Shown: positions 19,828 through 30,594 of the stretch, in pieces | How positions within the stretch are numbered: position 1 is the first letter of the stretch | Layout of the letters: the number at the start of each line of letters is the position of its first letter | NCBI GenBank assembly: GCA_963691705.1 | Contig: OY829538.1 | Location: 48,759,151-48,823,150, forward strand | DNA: 64,000 nucleotides | Source: Viola odorata | Taxonomy: Eukaryota > Streptophyta > Magnoliopsida > Malpighiales > Violaceae | Direction of reading: 5' to 3' | Notes under the pieces: model-generated | What the model was told of the DNA's origin: nothing | Database searches by the model: none | Seen by the model: only the letters and a program-made list of their open reading frames with translations | Position numbers and translations under genes: made by a program

Positions 19828-20505
19828 TTAGCTTTTCACTAACCAGGAGGTTCGCTTCTTCATCCCCCCGATAGGGACTGACACTATTTTGTCTACCGGC
19901 TGAGTGCGCTTTTCCTCTTTATCTTCAAAGGGGTCATCCGCTACGCACACGTAACGGTCACAACTCTTCTGAGTCATGAGCAGGTAACATTCGGCAGCTA
20001 ACTTCTGGTCTCCTTTGACGGAGACTACTTCGTCCCATGAAGGATATTTCATCCTTAAATGTTTTTGTGATATTGCGGCCCCAAAGCGGTTGAGGAATGG
20101 TCGCCCAAGTATGGCATTGTAGGGCAAAGTCAGGACTATAACCAAGAATAATAATTCTTCTGACCGTTTGGACGCATCCTCCCTAAAGTACACTGGTAGC
20201 GATGTAACCCCGGTTACTGGAATTGGGACCCATCTACCCCAATTATAGGCTTTTTACAAGGCGTTAGCTCATCATCCGGACATTTTATTAGATTGTATGC
20301 CTCTAGCGAGAATAGGTTTACTGCACTCTCATTATCGACAAGGGTTCTCCTGACTCCGTGGCTGTCGATAACGAGTGTGACTACCAACGCATCGTTGTGT
20401 GGGTAAACGACGCCTTTCTCATCCTCTTCTGAGAACGATAGCACCATTCGGTCCAACGCGCTTATCGCTTCATTCTTCGATAACGTATTCTCTCTCTTAC
20501 GTTTC
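19828..20505 (-). pseudogene. Aspartic protease region of element D
   Basis: The minus strand encodes KNEAISALDRMVLSFSEEDE, GVVYPHNDALVV, the active-site segment TLVDNESAVNLFS (expected DNGS, here DNES, so the glycine is lost), PLPYNAILGRPFLNRFGAAI-like sequence and MTQKSCDRYVC. A one-base frameshift lies near 20205. The 5' end is cut by element B's LTR at 20506. The protease would mature the polyprotein in virus-like particles; this copy is inactive. Confidence 0.8.
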
Positions 20506-21193
20506 TGTTGATACCCAAATTTTGACGCCATTTTTACTTAATTTTATCATTTCTGTTATTTAGTTAATTTACAGTCATTTTCAGTTGATTTAATGTCGCT
20601 AGCATTTTTAGGTGTTTCGTTGCATTTTAGCATCATCGTTAGCATCGTCAGCTTTCGAAATCGCATTTTTAATTTTTCGGCATGTATTTTCATTATTATT
20701 ATCATTAATATTTTTAGCCTTAAAAATCACATTTTTAACTATCCGGCAGTCATTTGCTAGTTTTTTCTTCGTTTTAGGTCATCTCATGATTTTTAGGATT
20801 TTTAATATTTTAGCGCAGTTTTTAGTATTTTTATTTTTTATTATTATTTTCATTCGAGCTTTTATTGGACCCGAGTAAGCTCGCTCGGACAATAGCTTGA
20901 CTTTAAAATGTTTTCCATCAACTAGTTGCTAGCTTTTTTTCCGCTCGCAACGGTCTACAACGTTTTGTGTAATTTTCGGCGTAACGTCTTTATTTATCCG
21001 TTCAAACGTTTCACGTTTTTTAACGCGAAAATAAACACGTTAAACAAAAAATTCTCGTCATTCGCTGTAGACGGTTAAACTCGTCGTATTTTTCTCTACG
21101 CGACGGTACCTTCGGCTCGAAAAGTCGGAACGTTTGTTCGCAGGAACTGGCTCGAGGCCACTTAAATCAGATGAAGGGTCATTTAATCATGGT

Positions 21194-21233
21194 CGTTGAT
21201 CTGGTCAACCAAGGAAAGTCAACCAGATCAACG
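21194..21233. promoter_or_regulatory. U3 palindrome of element B
   Basis: CGTTGATCTGGT and ACCAGATCAACG are perfect 12-bp inverted repeats separated by 16 bp, about 210 bp upstream of the TATA box. The 3' LTR copy (36261-36300) has one mismatch. Element F has a related palindrome (60259-60303). Confidence 0.65.
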
Positions 21234-21445
21234 GCCCTTGAATTACCTAGCATGGTGCACATGCACAGTGGCCGTTGGAGTGCAGCGAAGCAGACCACCG
21301 GGATTACCTGCTCCCATCGCTTCCTAGCTCGAGCCCGTAGCTCCCTATCCCGTCCAGCCATCATCACGGCTCCCCTAGCCCCGCCAGCTCACGATCGAGC
21401 CCCTCCACGCGCAGCTCCTCGTCCGGCCATCCACGCGATCTTTGG

Positions 21446-21454
21446 CTATAAATA
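21446..21454 (+). promoter_or_regulatory. TATA box of element B 5' LTR
   Basis: CTATAAATA lies within GGCTATAAATACAAGCC. The predicted start of transcription is about 30 bp downstream, near 21480. The same box is in the 3' LTR near 36512-36520. Confidence 0.75.
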
Positions 21455-22289
21455 CAAGCCATCCTTCATCGTAAAAAGGGTCCGAATTTTGCATGAGAAG
21501 GCCATTGCCCATCTCCATTTTCCTGTCCAATTCACACACCCCCATTCCCGTTCCTCGCCTTCGTCCGTACGCAGCAGCAGCACTGTAAGCGTTCTTTCTC
21601 TTGTTTTTCTTTTAAATTTCATTTAAAGCTTAGTCAATTAGTTAATCATTAAAACTTGCTGCAATCACCTTATTTTCAGCCTAATTTCACCATGCTAACA
21701 TCCTCTTAAATCATCGTTGCTTAGTTTAATTGTTTCGTTAATTAACGTAAATATGCATGTCTTCGTTTCCTTCAAAAATTCTACTGTTTTTGTTCCCATT
21801 TTCTTGTTGTGATTGCATGGCTGCGCTGGGGGAAGGGAGAGGCTTCTTTCGGGCCAAGAACCAGGCGAATCGGTCGCCTGGTTCATCACCTCCGTCGCCG
21901 GCAGTGGCGCCGGCGATGGGAGGTTGAAGATGATGATTGACTTGGGCCAAAGGGCCTGCGCACAAAATAAAAGAAAGGTGATGGGCTCGGCCTATCACCG
22001 TTAAAATTAATTTTCTTGGGCCAGGAATTGTTCCTGGCCCATTCTTCCAAATTTTAAGCTGGGCCCAGCCCATTTACATTTTTCCGAATCTTCGGTTCGT
22101 TATTTTTTCACGTAAAATGCTCGCATGCTTCGTATGATTATTCTTCATGATATGTGCTATTTTTCCTATATTTTATGCATGGATTGTTTAGTTCATTTTT
22201 TTGTAAAATATTCGTATGCTCATTCTTGCGTCAACGCATTTATTTAATAGTTTTTTTACGTGAATTGTTTATCGCGATATTCATTTTTA

Positions 22290-23280
22290 TGTTATTTAAC
22301 TTCAGTCATTTATATTCAGCAATTTAATTTCAGTCATTTAATTTACCGCCTATATGGTCGGTTGTCATTTAATTTTTCGCAAATTATCAACTGCTTTAAA
22401 TTTCCGTACTTATCAACTGCTTTAAATTTTCGCACTCATCATACTGCTGGAAATTCTTCCGCAAATTATCAACTGTTTAATTTTCCGCACTTTACTTATT
22501 CGCATTTTAATTTTTCGCAATTTACTTTCGGCAATTTAAATTCAATATACCGCCTACATGGTCGGTCGCATTTTAATTCTCGTAAATATCAACTGCTTTA
22601 ATTTTCCGCAAACTGCTGGAAATTCTTCCGCAAATTATCAACTGTTTAATTTTCCGCACTTTACTTATTCGCAGTTTAATTTTTCGCAATTTACTTTCGA
22701 CAATTTAAATTCAATATACTGCCTACATGGTCGGTCGCATTTTAATTTTCGTAAATATCAACTGCTTTAACTTTTCGCAAACTGCTGGAAATTCTTCCGC
22801 AAATATCAACTGTTTATTTTCTGCAAATATCAACTGTTTTATTTTCCGCAAATATCAATTGTTTTATTTTCCGCAACATCAACTGCTTTAATTTTTTGCA
22901 AGCTGCTGGAAATTCCTCCGCAACATCAACTGTTTTATTTTCTGCATTATCAACCTGTTTTATTTTCTGCAAACCGTCAACTGTTTTAATTCCCTATAAA
23001 TTGTCAACTACGTTTAAACTTCTCTGCACTTATCAAAACAGCATTTAATTTTCGTATGCGTCAAATCAATCATTTTTCGCATGCAATCAACACAGCATTT
23101 AAATTCTCGTATGCGTAAAATCAATCATTTTTCGCATGCAATGAACCTGACATTTAAATTCTCGTATGCGTTAAATAAATCATTTTTCGCATGCAATCAA
23201 ACAACATTTAATTTTCGTATGCGTCAAATCCATCATTTTTCATATGCAATCAACTGTCATTTAAATCTTTGCACTCATAA
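22290..23280 (+). repeat. AT-rich minisatellite in element B R-U5 (also about 50470-51440)
   Basis: Repeats are built on TTCCGCAAATATCAACTGTT and related motifs (CGCATGCAATCAAC, TCGTATGCGTCAAATC). Copy number differs slightly between the two LTRs. Short ORFs across it (such as 22260-22770) are repeat shadows. Confidence 0.75.
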
Positions 23281-23899
23281 AATTATTTATTTATTTTTTG
23301 AGCTATCACTAACACTCTCATTTTGTAGATTTTAATTTCAAGCTTCTCTCGAAAGTACGCCTTTCGTTCCTTTTTATTTATTCAACGCTTTTCGTAAAAA
23401 TCAATCGTACGCATGATATATAGAATTGCTAGAACTAAAATCAACTCACATGAAAAACGTGTTTAAAGACTTGCTTAAAATGCCATGTTCATATGATTTT
23501 AATTTCTCGCTTGTGTTGACTGCATGTACATGGGGACTTTCGATCCCACATCAGTTTTTTTTCACTTCAAAATCTATCATTTAAATTTGTACTCTGTTAG
23601 CAATCCATGATAGGATCACGTAGTAATTAATTTAATCATGCATGGCCCGATGATGAAATAAGAGGGCGCTCATTCAGTCTTACGAAAAATTCAGTCCCAT
23701 CACGTTACGATCAGGAATAATCAATCAATCTTGATAAACGGTAACCCCATCAGAAAGATTTTTTTATTATTCCTGAACGGTCATGATCATAGAAAAGGCT
23801 AAAGTGACGATTCCTCTGAGGGCCCCCTTTTTCAAAATGCATTTTATCAAACATCTTTTTAAACACCTCTCTCATCAACCGGTAACTGTTTTCGGATGT

Positions 23900-23928
23900 G
23901 ACTCGAGTGCCTAACACCTTCCCGAGAC
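23900..23928 (+). other. U5 hairpin of element B
   Basis: GACTCGAG ... CCCGAGAC gives 6 of 8 stem pairs around the conserved loop TGCCTAACACCTT. It is orthologous to the perfect stems of elements A and F. The 3' LTR copy is at 52054-52082. Confidence 0.55.
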
Positions 23929-24052
23929 CATAATACGACCCCGAACCTTTGTCTGGGGTCCAGACCCCTTTTTGTGCCTTTAGTTTTTTTACTTATTATA
24001 TTTCTTATGCCATGACGATTAAGGTTCCCTAAGCCTAGCAAACAAATTAGGG

Positions 24053-24066
24053 TGACGACTTCATTG
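24053..24066 (+). other. Primer-site look-alike inside element B LTR
   Basis: TGACGACTTCATTG resembles the true primer site TGGCGACTTCACTG 106 bp downstream. The 3' LTR copy (52207-52220) reads TGGCGACTTCATTG, closer still. Confidence 0.55.
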
Positions 24067-24158
24067 CATGCTGCTAGGCGTCCTTTTATGCCGAGCATCT
24101 GAAGGTCTCAAATTTCGTTGCACATTCGCGAATTACTTTTTCGTGGGGTGCGACAGTT

Positions 24159-24176
24159 TGGCGACTTCACTGGGGA
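24159..24176 (+). promoter_or_regulatory. Element B primer-binding site (arginine-tRNA type)
   Basis: TGGCGACTTCACTGGGGA lies three bases after the LTR end. It differs from element A's site at one base. Confidence 0.85.
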
Positions 24177-24697
24177 CTTTAGGGTCGGAGCCGGTTTTAT
24201 CTTTTTAGAGAGGTGTTTTGTTTGTTTGTTTGTTTATTTGCTTTGATCAATTGCTGGTCTGTTCATTTATTTGCTTTATCAATTGTCATATGCATTTCAT
24301 AGCGCCCTACACCCAGGGGACAATTACCAAAATAGGAGGGTAGTAGTGACGCCCTAGGACACATGTCCTGGGTAGTGTTCACCAATCCCAACTCGGATGA
24401 ACCCCTAAAGCCAGTCGAAAGGTTACACGATTTCGCAAGAAATCGGGACACTGGACGACACTTTAGGGACCTTTTCATGGTATCATCCGGGAACCGTTCA
24501 AGCCAGTTAGAGGTGTCGGAATCAGAGCCCCAGCACGTGCATCATGATTATACCTGTTTGTCGTGGCTCTATTTGTCTTGTTGGCATATTGACATGATTT
24601 TTTTCTGTTATATGAACTGCGGATTTCTTACACGTGCAGGTTACTTTGCATTTAAAATTTCATTTTTGTCCCATAGGACCCATTTTGCTCATTCGCT
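24177..24697 (+). other. Element B leader
   Basis: About 520 bp lie between the primer site and the ORF1 ATG. They are non-coding and related in landmarks to element A's leader (10300-10734). A possible 3' splice acceptor (TTTTTGTCCCATAG) is just upstream of the ORF1 start. Confidence 0.6.
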
Positions 24698-26419
24698 ATG
24701 ACAACACCTACGTTACTTTCATTTGATATTTTCGGGGGACGAAGCTTCGAAGATCAAGTTGCCCGAGGAGATCTGTTGGAACGTGGGTTCGCCCCTGACA
24801 TCACCACTAAGATCAAAGTAGAAGTCGTGGACTTCGACTTAACTAGGATTCGGATGTTGAGAAATGAGCTGACTGAAGATGAGGAGACACAGTTTGAGGG
24901 TAGTTATGGAAAGCTACTGACCCTAGTTGACGTAAAGACTGATTGGGGTTGCATCCGGGCAGCCCTAAAATTCTGGGATCCCTATTATCGGTGCTTCTCT
25001 TTCGACAAAGAGGTAGACTTGACTCCTACGCTAGAGGAGTACTCAGCTCTGATGTGCTTCACCTCTCCTATATCGGCCATATACCAAAATTTTCGACTCG
25101 ACTCCTCGAGTGTCAAAATAAGGCTCGATAAGTTGCTAGGAATCACTACTCGTGTCAGAGAGGGTGACTACTTCTGGTGTTGGTCAGATATTGAGGCACG
25201 CTTTCGATTGTCCAACGGAAAGAAACGCTTAAGGATTCTAGCTTTCGCCATTGTAGAATTTGTCCTCTTTCCAAAAATGAGGAATGCCATCGACTTTGCA
25301 ACAGCCAACATCTTTTACGAAATGGAGACAAATGCCATCAATCCTATAACAGCCATTTTGGCTGAGACCTTTCGCTCATTGGACTCTTGTCGAAGAAAAG
25401 GGAAAGGGAGACTTACATGTTGCACCCAGTTGTTGACAGTGCGGTTGGTCAGCCACTTCAAACAGGTTCTTGATCAGACCATTTTCTTCGCAAGCTACAT
25501 AAGGTCATGCCCTCTACTCAGGGTTATCAATGCAATGACCACGGATAGATAGGAGATGGAGAATAAAGATGTCTGGATCAACCGATTCATAAACCTCTCA
25601 GAAGAAGACTTCAGTTGGCACGCCAAATGGCTGCAGACTTCCAATCCCATCGTCTGCTGCGGACCCTTACCTTGGGTTCCTTTGATCGGAGTATGGGGAT
25701 GCGCTCACTATTGCACTGCCCTCGTCCTCAAACAGTTCTGCATCACGCAAATAATTCCCGTGAAATTTGGTATGACAAGATCAGACCTGCCACACACCGG
25801 AGAAAATCAGAACATTCAGTTGTATGCCCAAGACTGAGCCCACCCTTTTTGTCTCAAAGGACACGGCATCCCTGCAACCACAATACAGGAATATCCACAA
25901 TGGAGGTCGAGACGAGTTAATGGCAATGTCTTACCTCACCCTGAAAATCAAAAACCGATGGAAGAAGAAGGGGAATCTCAAGTGAGCAAAGGAATGGATG
26001 TCATGGCTTACGCTCAAGTGGTAGAACAAATGCGAGCAGCACAAGAAGAACGAGATCTGATGATAGAGGAAAGGGATATGGCCGAAGGTCGTCAATGTGG
26101 CTTAGAGGTCCAGATGAATGAGTTAAAAAGGCGTAGTAAGGACATTCTCCACATACAAGCAGTAAAACAGAAAGTGGCCCTCAGGGACTTCGAGGAACGT
26201 CTGAACAGCGAAATCCGCAAGAAAGAAACCTCCAGTGCCATAATTGAAGACAAAGATTCGACGATAAGGGTTTTGACTACTCGCGCAGACTTGGGAGATA
26301 GGAAAAGCCAGGCACTGCAAAGCCGAATTACCGCCTTAGAGGCTGAGTTAGAGATGAAGAAAGGGGAGTTGGCTTCGATGGAGTACCTTTGGCAGCAAGA
26401 CTCTAATGTCCAGGATTGA
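24698..26419 (+). pseudogene. Ogre ORF1 (DUF7745-like protein upstream of gag)
   Basis: One frame of 574 codons runs from ATG 24698 to TGA 26417-26419 with two premature stops (TAG 25550-25552, TGA 25835-25837). The N-terminal two thirds look like the DUF7745/plant-mobile-domain-like family: AALKFWDPYYRCFSF, LTPTLEEYSALM, AFAIVEFVLFP, AILAETFRSLDSCRRKGKGR. The last ~150 residues are a charged coiled coil (EERDLMIEERDMAEGR, ITALEAELEMKKGELASME). An ORF before gag is a defining trait of Ogre elements; its function is unknown. The family assignment is from memory of the motif pattern. Confidence 0.75.
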
Positions 26420-27215
26420 TACCTTCATAGGAAGGCTCGAATATCGGCAACCCTTTTTTTTCTTCTTTTTCATGTAACTAGGACCCCTGATTTCATCTAT
26501 CTTAGCCATTTTTGATGAATTTAGGAAGTTGGCAAGTTTACCATATTTTGTAAACACTTTTTAATGAAGTCGTACTCTTTCGGATATTTATTAAATCACC
26601 TCAACTTTTCCATATCAATTATCCATCCAAAGCAACTCAAAAGACCATCACGAAAGGAAAGAGATAAACACAGTCGTTTCACCAAAAAAAAAACTAAAAA
26701 ACTAAAAAAAAACCAAAAAATCGTACCAAACAGTCGAAAAATCCGAGTATTGCTCACTCAAGGCCATGTCCTCTTAGCTTATCTAAAAACTCCAAGTTCA
26801 TAGCATAGATCATCGTCTCTCCCCTTGGCTGGGCTCACCAGGCATCAGGCCTCGCATCATCGAAAGCATAGTGTAAGAGAGATCTTCTCAGCATGGGGGC
26901 ATTGGTTACCCCTGCTAGTTTGGGTTTCGCAGATAACATCTCTGATTGCTTCACATCGTTGGAATGAATAGAGGCTTCCTTCGTATCGTGCCAATAGCTG
27001 GGATATCTCGCCTCTCTGACCGCCCTGAAAATATCAAGTGAAAGTGTAGCCGGAAAAGTGAATGAGCAACGTGGAGGCCTCGGGATTGCACATCACCTGC
27101 ATATCCTCACTTGTACTTACTCTTTTCTGTATTTTTCCTTTTTCAGGTTCACGATAGCTCCTCGAAAGCAAGCTACTCCTCACGGGCTCCCCCTAACTAG
27201 ACTTCAAAAACGAAA
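26420..27215 (+). other. ORF1-gag spacer of element B
   Basis: About 800 bp have no conserved reading frame. A strong 3' splice-acceptor-like sequence (TTTTTCCTTTTTCAG, 27132-27146) ends 70 bp before the gag ATG, so gag might be expressed from a spliced RNA. This is inference. Confidence 0.45.
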
Positions 27216-30200
27216 ATGACTGAACAGGCTAAGGCTGATGAAGTACTAACAACCAGAATAGCAGTACTAGAAGAACAAGTTCGAACTTTGCAAACTGAAA
27301 AGGCATGGGGTCTTTCATCAACACAACCATCTTCTGTCCAGTGGAAGTGGCAGGATCCATACATTAGTCCTAACCCTACAGCTACAATAAGTACAACCAG
27401 ACAGTATTCCCACCCATCTCAGGGCCGTTCTACCCAAGTCGCGATTTTTGGACCACTGGAAACTAAGCTTCCGGGAAGCGATCTGACACGGCCACAATCC
27501 TCTCTTGAATATTCACCGACCATAGGTTTTGGCACCATTAGTGCGAAAGGGTCCAGTATTGATCAATTGAGCCCACGAGAGGAAAAACTAAGGGTTGTTG
27601 AAAGATATGATCCTAGGGATCCCGCTAATAAAAGCATGATGCTAGGAACCACGACGCCTCGGAAGTTCAAGATTCCACGATCCGAGAGGTACACGGGGAT
27701 TGAACGCCCCAAAACTCGCCTCAAAATCCACCACAATGAAACGTTTGAACGGTACAAGGTCGATACAGAAATCACACCTAACCGTTCTGATTTGCAGAAT
27801 CTAGAGAAAAGGGCCGAGGAATCAGTAAAAGCTTATGCTCAGAGACGGAAAGAACTAGCCGCAAGTACTTCTTTTCCTTTAAAGGATATGCAACCTTTCC
27901 CATCACCCCCAACACAAATACCACAACTTACACAACCTAGACCATATAACCCACCAAACAAACCAAGAAATAAAGATAACCATTGGGATCGGAGGCCACT
28001 GCCACCACTTCCCATTCCTTTGGGGGAGATTTACGAGCATCTTTTGGCCGCTAAACAAATTGCACCTACCCCAATCCAACCTTTATAGCCTCCTTACCCG
28101 AAGTGGTACGATCATAATGCTAGATGCGAGTACCATGCCGGAGCTCGAGGTCACACGATAGAAAATTGCTCCGCCCTAAGAGGAAAGGTTCACCACTTGA
28201 TCAAATGTGGATGGATCTCTTTCGAGGACTTAGCCGAAAGGCCCGCACAACCCATGCAACCTAAGCCATATAACCCACCAAAGGACCCAAATAACCAAAA
28301 CACGTCAAACAAACGGTGGAACCGAGAGCCTTTGCCTCCTCTTCCTCTCCCCGCGAGAGAAATCTATAAACATCTCTTGGCAGCCGGACAGATCGTACCA
28401 GTTCCAGCTCAGCCTCAAATGCATCCTTACCCGAAATGGTATGATCTCAACGCAAGGTGCGAATACCACGCTGGAGCCCCGGGTCACACTCTGGAAAATT
28501 GCTTCGCATTCAAAGCAAAAGTCCATCACTTGATCAAAAGTGGATGGGTGTCTTTCGAAGGGTTAGCAAAAAGACCCAACACATCCACCAACCCTCTCCC
28601 CAATCATTCCCAAGGAAAGGGAGAGGTGAACGCCATCTCAGTAGGAGAGATTGATAATTCTCACCCTTCAGTGGAGGAAGTACCCAATGGAGAACTGTTC
28701 TTCGCATTAGCTAACAACGCGTATCTACCATTCCCGGGGAATAATCAGGCCCAATGCCTATTCTGCCAAGGGGAAAGCAAGCACGACATCCAGGATTGTA
28801 GGCTTTTTTGGCAGAAAGTCAAGCAACTCACAACATTCGGGATCATTCAAACCGAAGGGAAAACCCGAGGAGCAATCAATGTCATCGAGGACAACTCTCC
28901 AGCACCATGTTCCTTCGAATATGGGGCCCAAACAGGGGATGCAGCCACGACCCCACGCAAAGTAGTGTTCACACTTGCTGTGAATGCTCCTAGCCGAGAC
29001 TTGCACGCGGTCCCATTCAACTACGGATACGCAGTGGTCACCACCCCTCCTGCAGTCACACCAACCAGACTCGCTATCGGTGAAGCCTCTCACATCGGGG
29101 GCATGACCCGCACCGGAAGATGTTACATCTCGGAGGAAGTAGAGAAGCAGCGACAGGCCAAAGAAAAAAATCTTGTGATCCATGAAGAGATAGTAGAAGA
29201 GATGCAAGGCTCGAGCAAACCTGTAACCGAGGACGAGACAATTGAGTTCCTCAAGATCATGAAACAGAGCGAGTTCAGCATCATCGAACAGCTAAAGAAA
29301 ACCCCGGCTCGCATTTCCATCATGGAGTTGATCCTTACTTCAGAGCCTCATCGCCAAGCTCTCTTAAAAATCTTGAAGCAAGCCTTCGTGACTAAGGATA
29401 TCACCACAGAAGGAGTGGAAAACCTTGTCGGAAGGATCCAGGCCCTAAGTAGCATTTCCTTCTCTGAAGGAGAGATCGACCCCTCGGGAAGAGATCACAA
29501 CAAGGCCCTATACATCACAGTAGAATGCAAGAGACATGTCATAGCAAAGGCCTTAATCGATAATGGGTCCGCACTTAATGTCATGCCCAAGCATGTCCTC
29601 GGACAACTGCCGATCGATTTCTCTCACATGAAGCCTAGCAGAATGATGGCTAGGGCTTTCGATGGAACCACTCGAGAGATCATCGGGAACTTTGATTTGG
29701 ATATGGCCATCGGGCCCCACACTTTTGACTTGACGTTCCAGATCATGGAAATCCAGCCCGCTTATAGCATTCTTCTAGGACGGCCCTAGATCCATTCAGC
29801 AGGAGCCGTCCCCTCTTCCCTGCACCAGTGCCTCAAATACGTCAAGGACAATGCCCTTGTCACGATAAAGGCAGAAGAAGCCTTGATCTTGGGCAAGCAT
29901 GCATCCGTGCCTTACATCAAAACTGCTAAAACCTTAGAGAGTTCTTTCCAAGCCTTCGAAATTGTCAACGCGGATTGGATCGAGGAAGGATCCCCCATTT
30001 GCGAAGCCTTAAAATCTGAGATAGCCGAAACAACCACTAAGTCAATACTAGAGGGAAGTTTCCAATGGGGAAAACGGCTCGGGGCTGAGTTACAAGGATC
30101 AAAAGGCTAGGCACCTCCGAAGAGCTTCGGAGACCGCTTTGGGTTAGGGTACCAACCCAGCAAGGCCGATTTCGCTAGGATTGCCCGTGAAAAGAAAGAA

Positions 30201-30439
30201 AAGCAGCTGGCTAAGCTATTTGGACGTTCTGTGCCAGAGGGCAAAATGCCAATACCCCATATCAGAACCACGTTCCCCTTCGCGGCCGAAACCATTATTG
30301 GAAATCCGATCAGGGTATCAGACCTCCGTATCTGCACTCTAGGAGAAGAAGAGTCGTCGCCTGGTTCAGTCATTTTCGTTAAGAAGTTAGGGGAGTCTGT
30401 GCGCAACTGGACCATCACCATGCTTCCGGATGTCTCTCC
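27216..30439 (+). pseudogene. Gag-protease of element B, with gag core deletion and three stops
   Basis: A single frame starts at ATG 27216. An N-terminal coiled coil (TTRIAVLEEQVRTLQTEK) is followed by a gag core whose first half is missing: LKIHHNET runs straight into FERYKVDTEITPNRSDL near 27740, in frame. Then come proline-rich repeats, two zinc-knuckle-like motifs CX2HX5HX4C (28128 and 28458 regions) and a CX2CX5HX4C motif (CLFCQGESKHDIQDC, about 28758). The retropepsin has ALIDNGSALNVMP (about 29552) and SILLGRP. Premature TAGs are at 28086, 29787 (expected Trp after LLGRP) and 30108. The frame ends into the intron at 30440. Confidence 0.82.
28022..28590 (+). repeat. Tandem duplication of the zinc-knuckle segment in element B gag
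   Basis: A unit of about 330 bp is repeated: GEIYEHLLAA...CEYHAGARGHTIENC...GWISFEDLAERP, then AREIYKHLLAA...CEYHAGAPGHTLENC...GWVSFEGLAKRP. Flanking PLPPLP and PYNPP motifs are duplicated too. The copies have diverged at many codons, so the duplication is old. Confidence 0.8.
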
Positions 30440-30594
30440 GTAATTTCTCCTTTTGAAAGAAAAAATATATATATTTTTACACGTTTTCTTACGAAAACAT
30501 TTTGGTAGGGACTCATGTTCCCTTTTATTAAAAATTAATATATATGCAAATTTTCATTTTTCGCATCTCTTTTTTTTCGCACTTTTAATTTCAG
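30440..30594 (+). other. Predicted intron between protease and RT frames of element B
   Basis: This 155-nt AT-rich segment starts GTAATTTCTCC and ends CACTTTTAATTTCAG. Splicing joins the frame ending DVSP to MSFSSDCLDK in phase and removes the TAA at 30441. Ogre elements are known to carry an intron at this point, whose partial splicing controls Gag to Pol ratio. Confidence 0.75.

Larger units (their letters stand above)
20506..24155 (+). repeat. Element B 5' LTR
   Basis: The LTR is 3,650 bp, starting TGTTGATACCC and ending GGGGTGCGACA. U3 holds a palindrome (21194-21233) and a TATA box (21446-21454). The remaining 2.7 kb is R-U5, unusually long, with TGGGCC motifs (21937-22075), an AT-rich minisatellite (about 22290-23280), a U5 hairpin (23900-23928) and a primer-site look-alike (24053-24066). 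Confidence 0.93.

Noticed and set aside
24943..25131. Short ORFs overlapping ORF1, gag and pol in other frames
   Set aside because: Shadows of the real frames, which carry recognisable domains.
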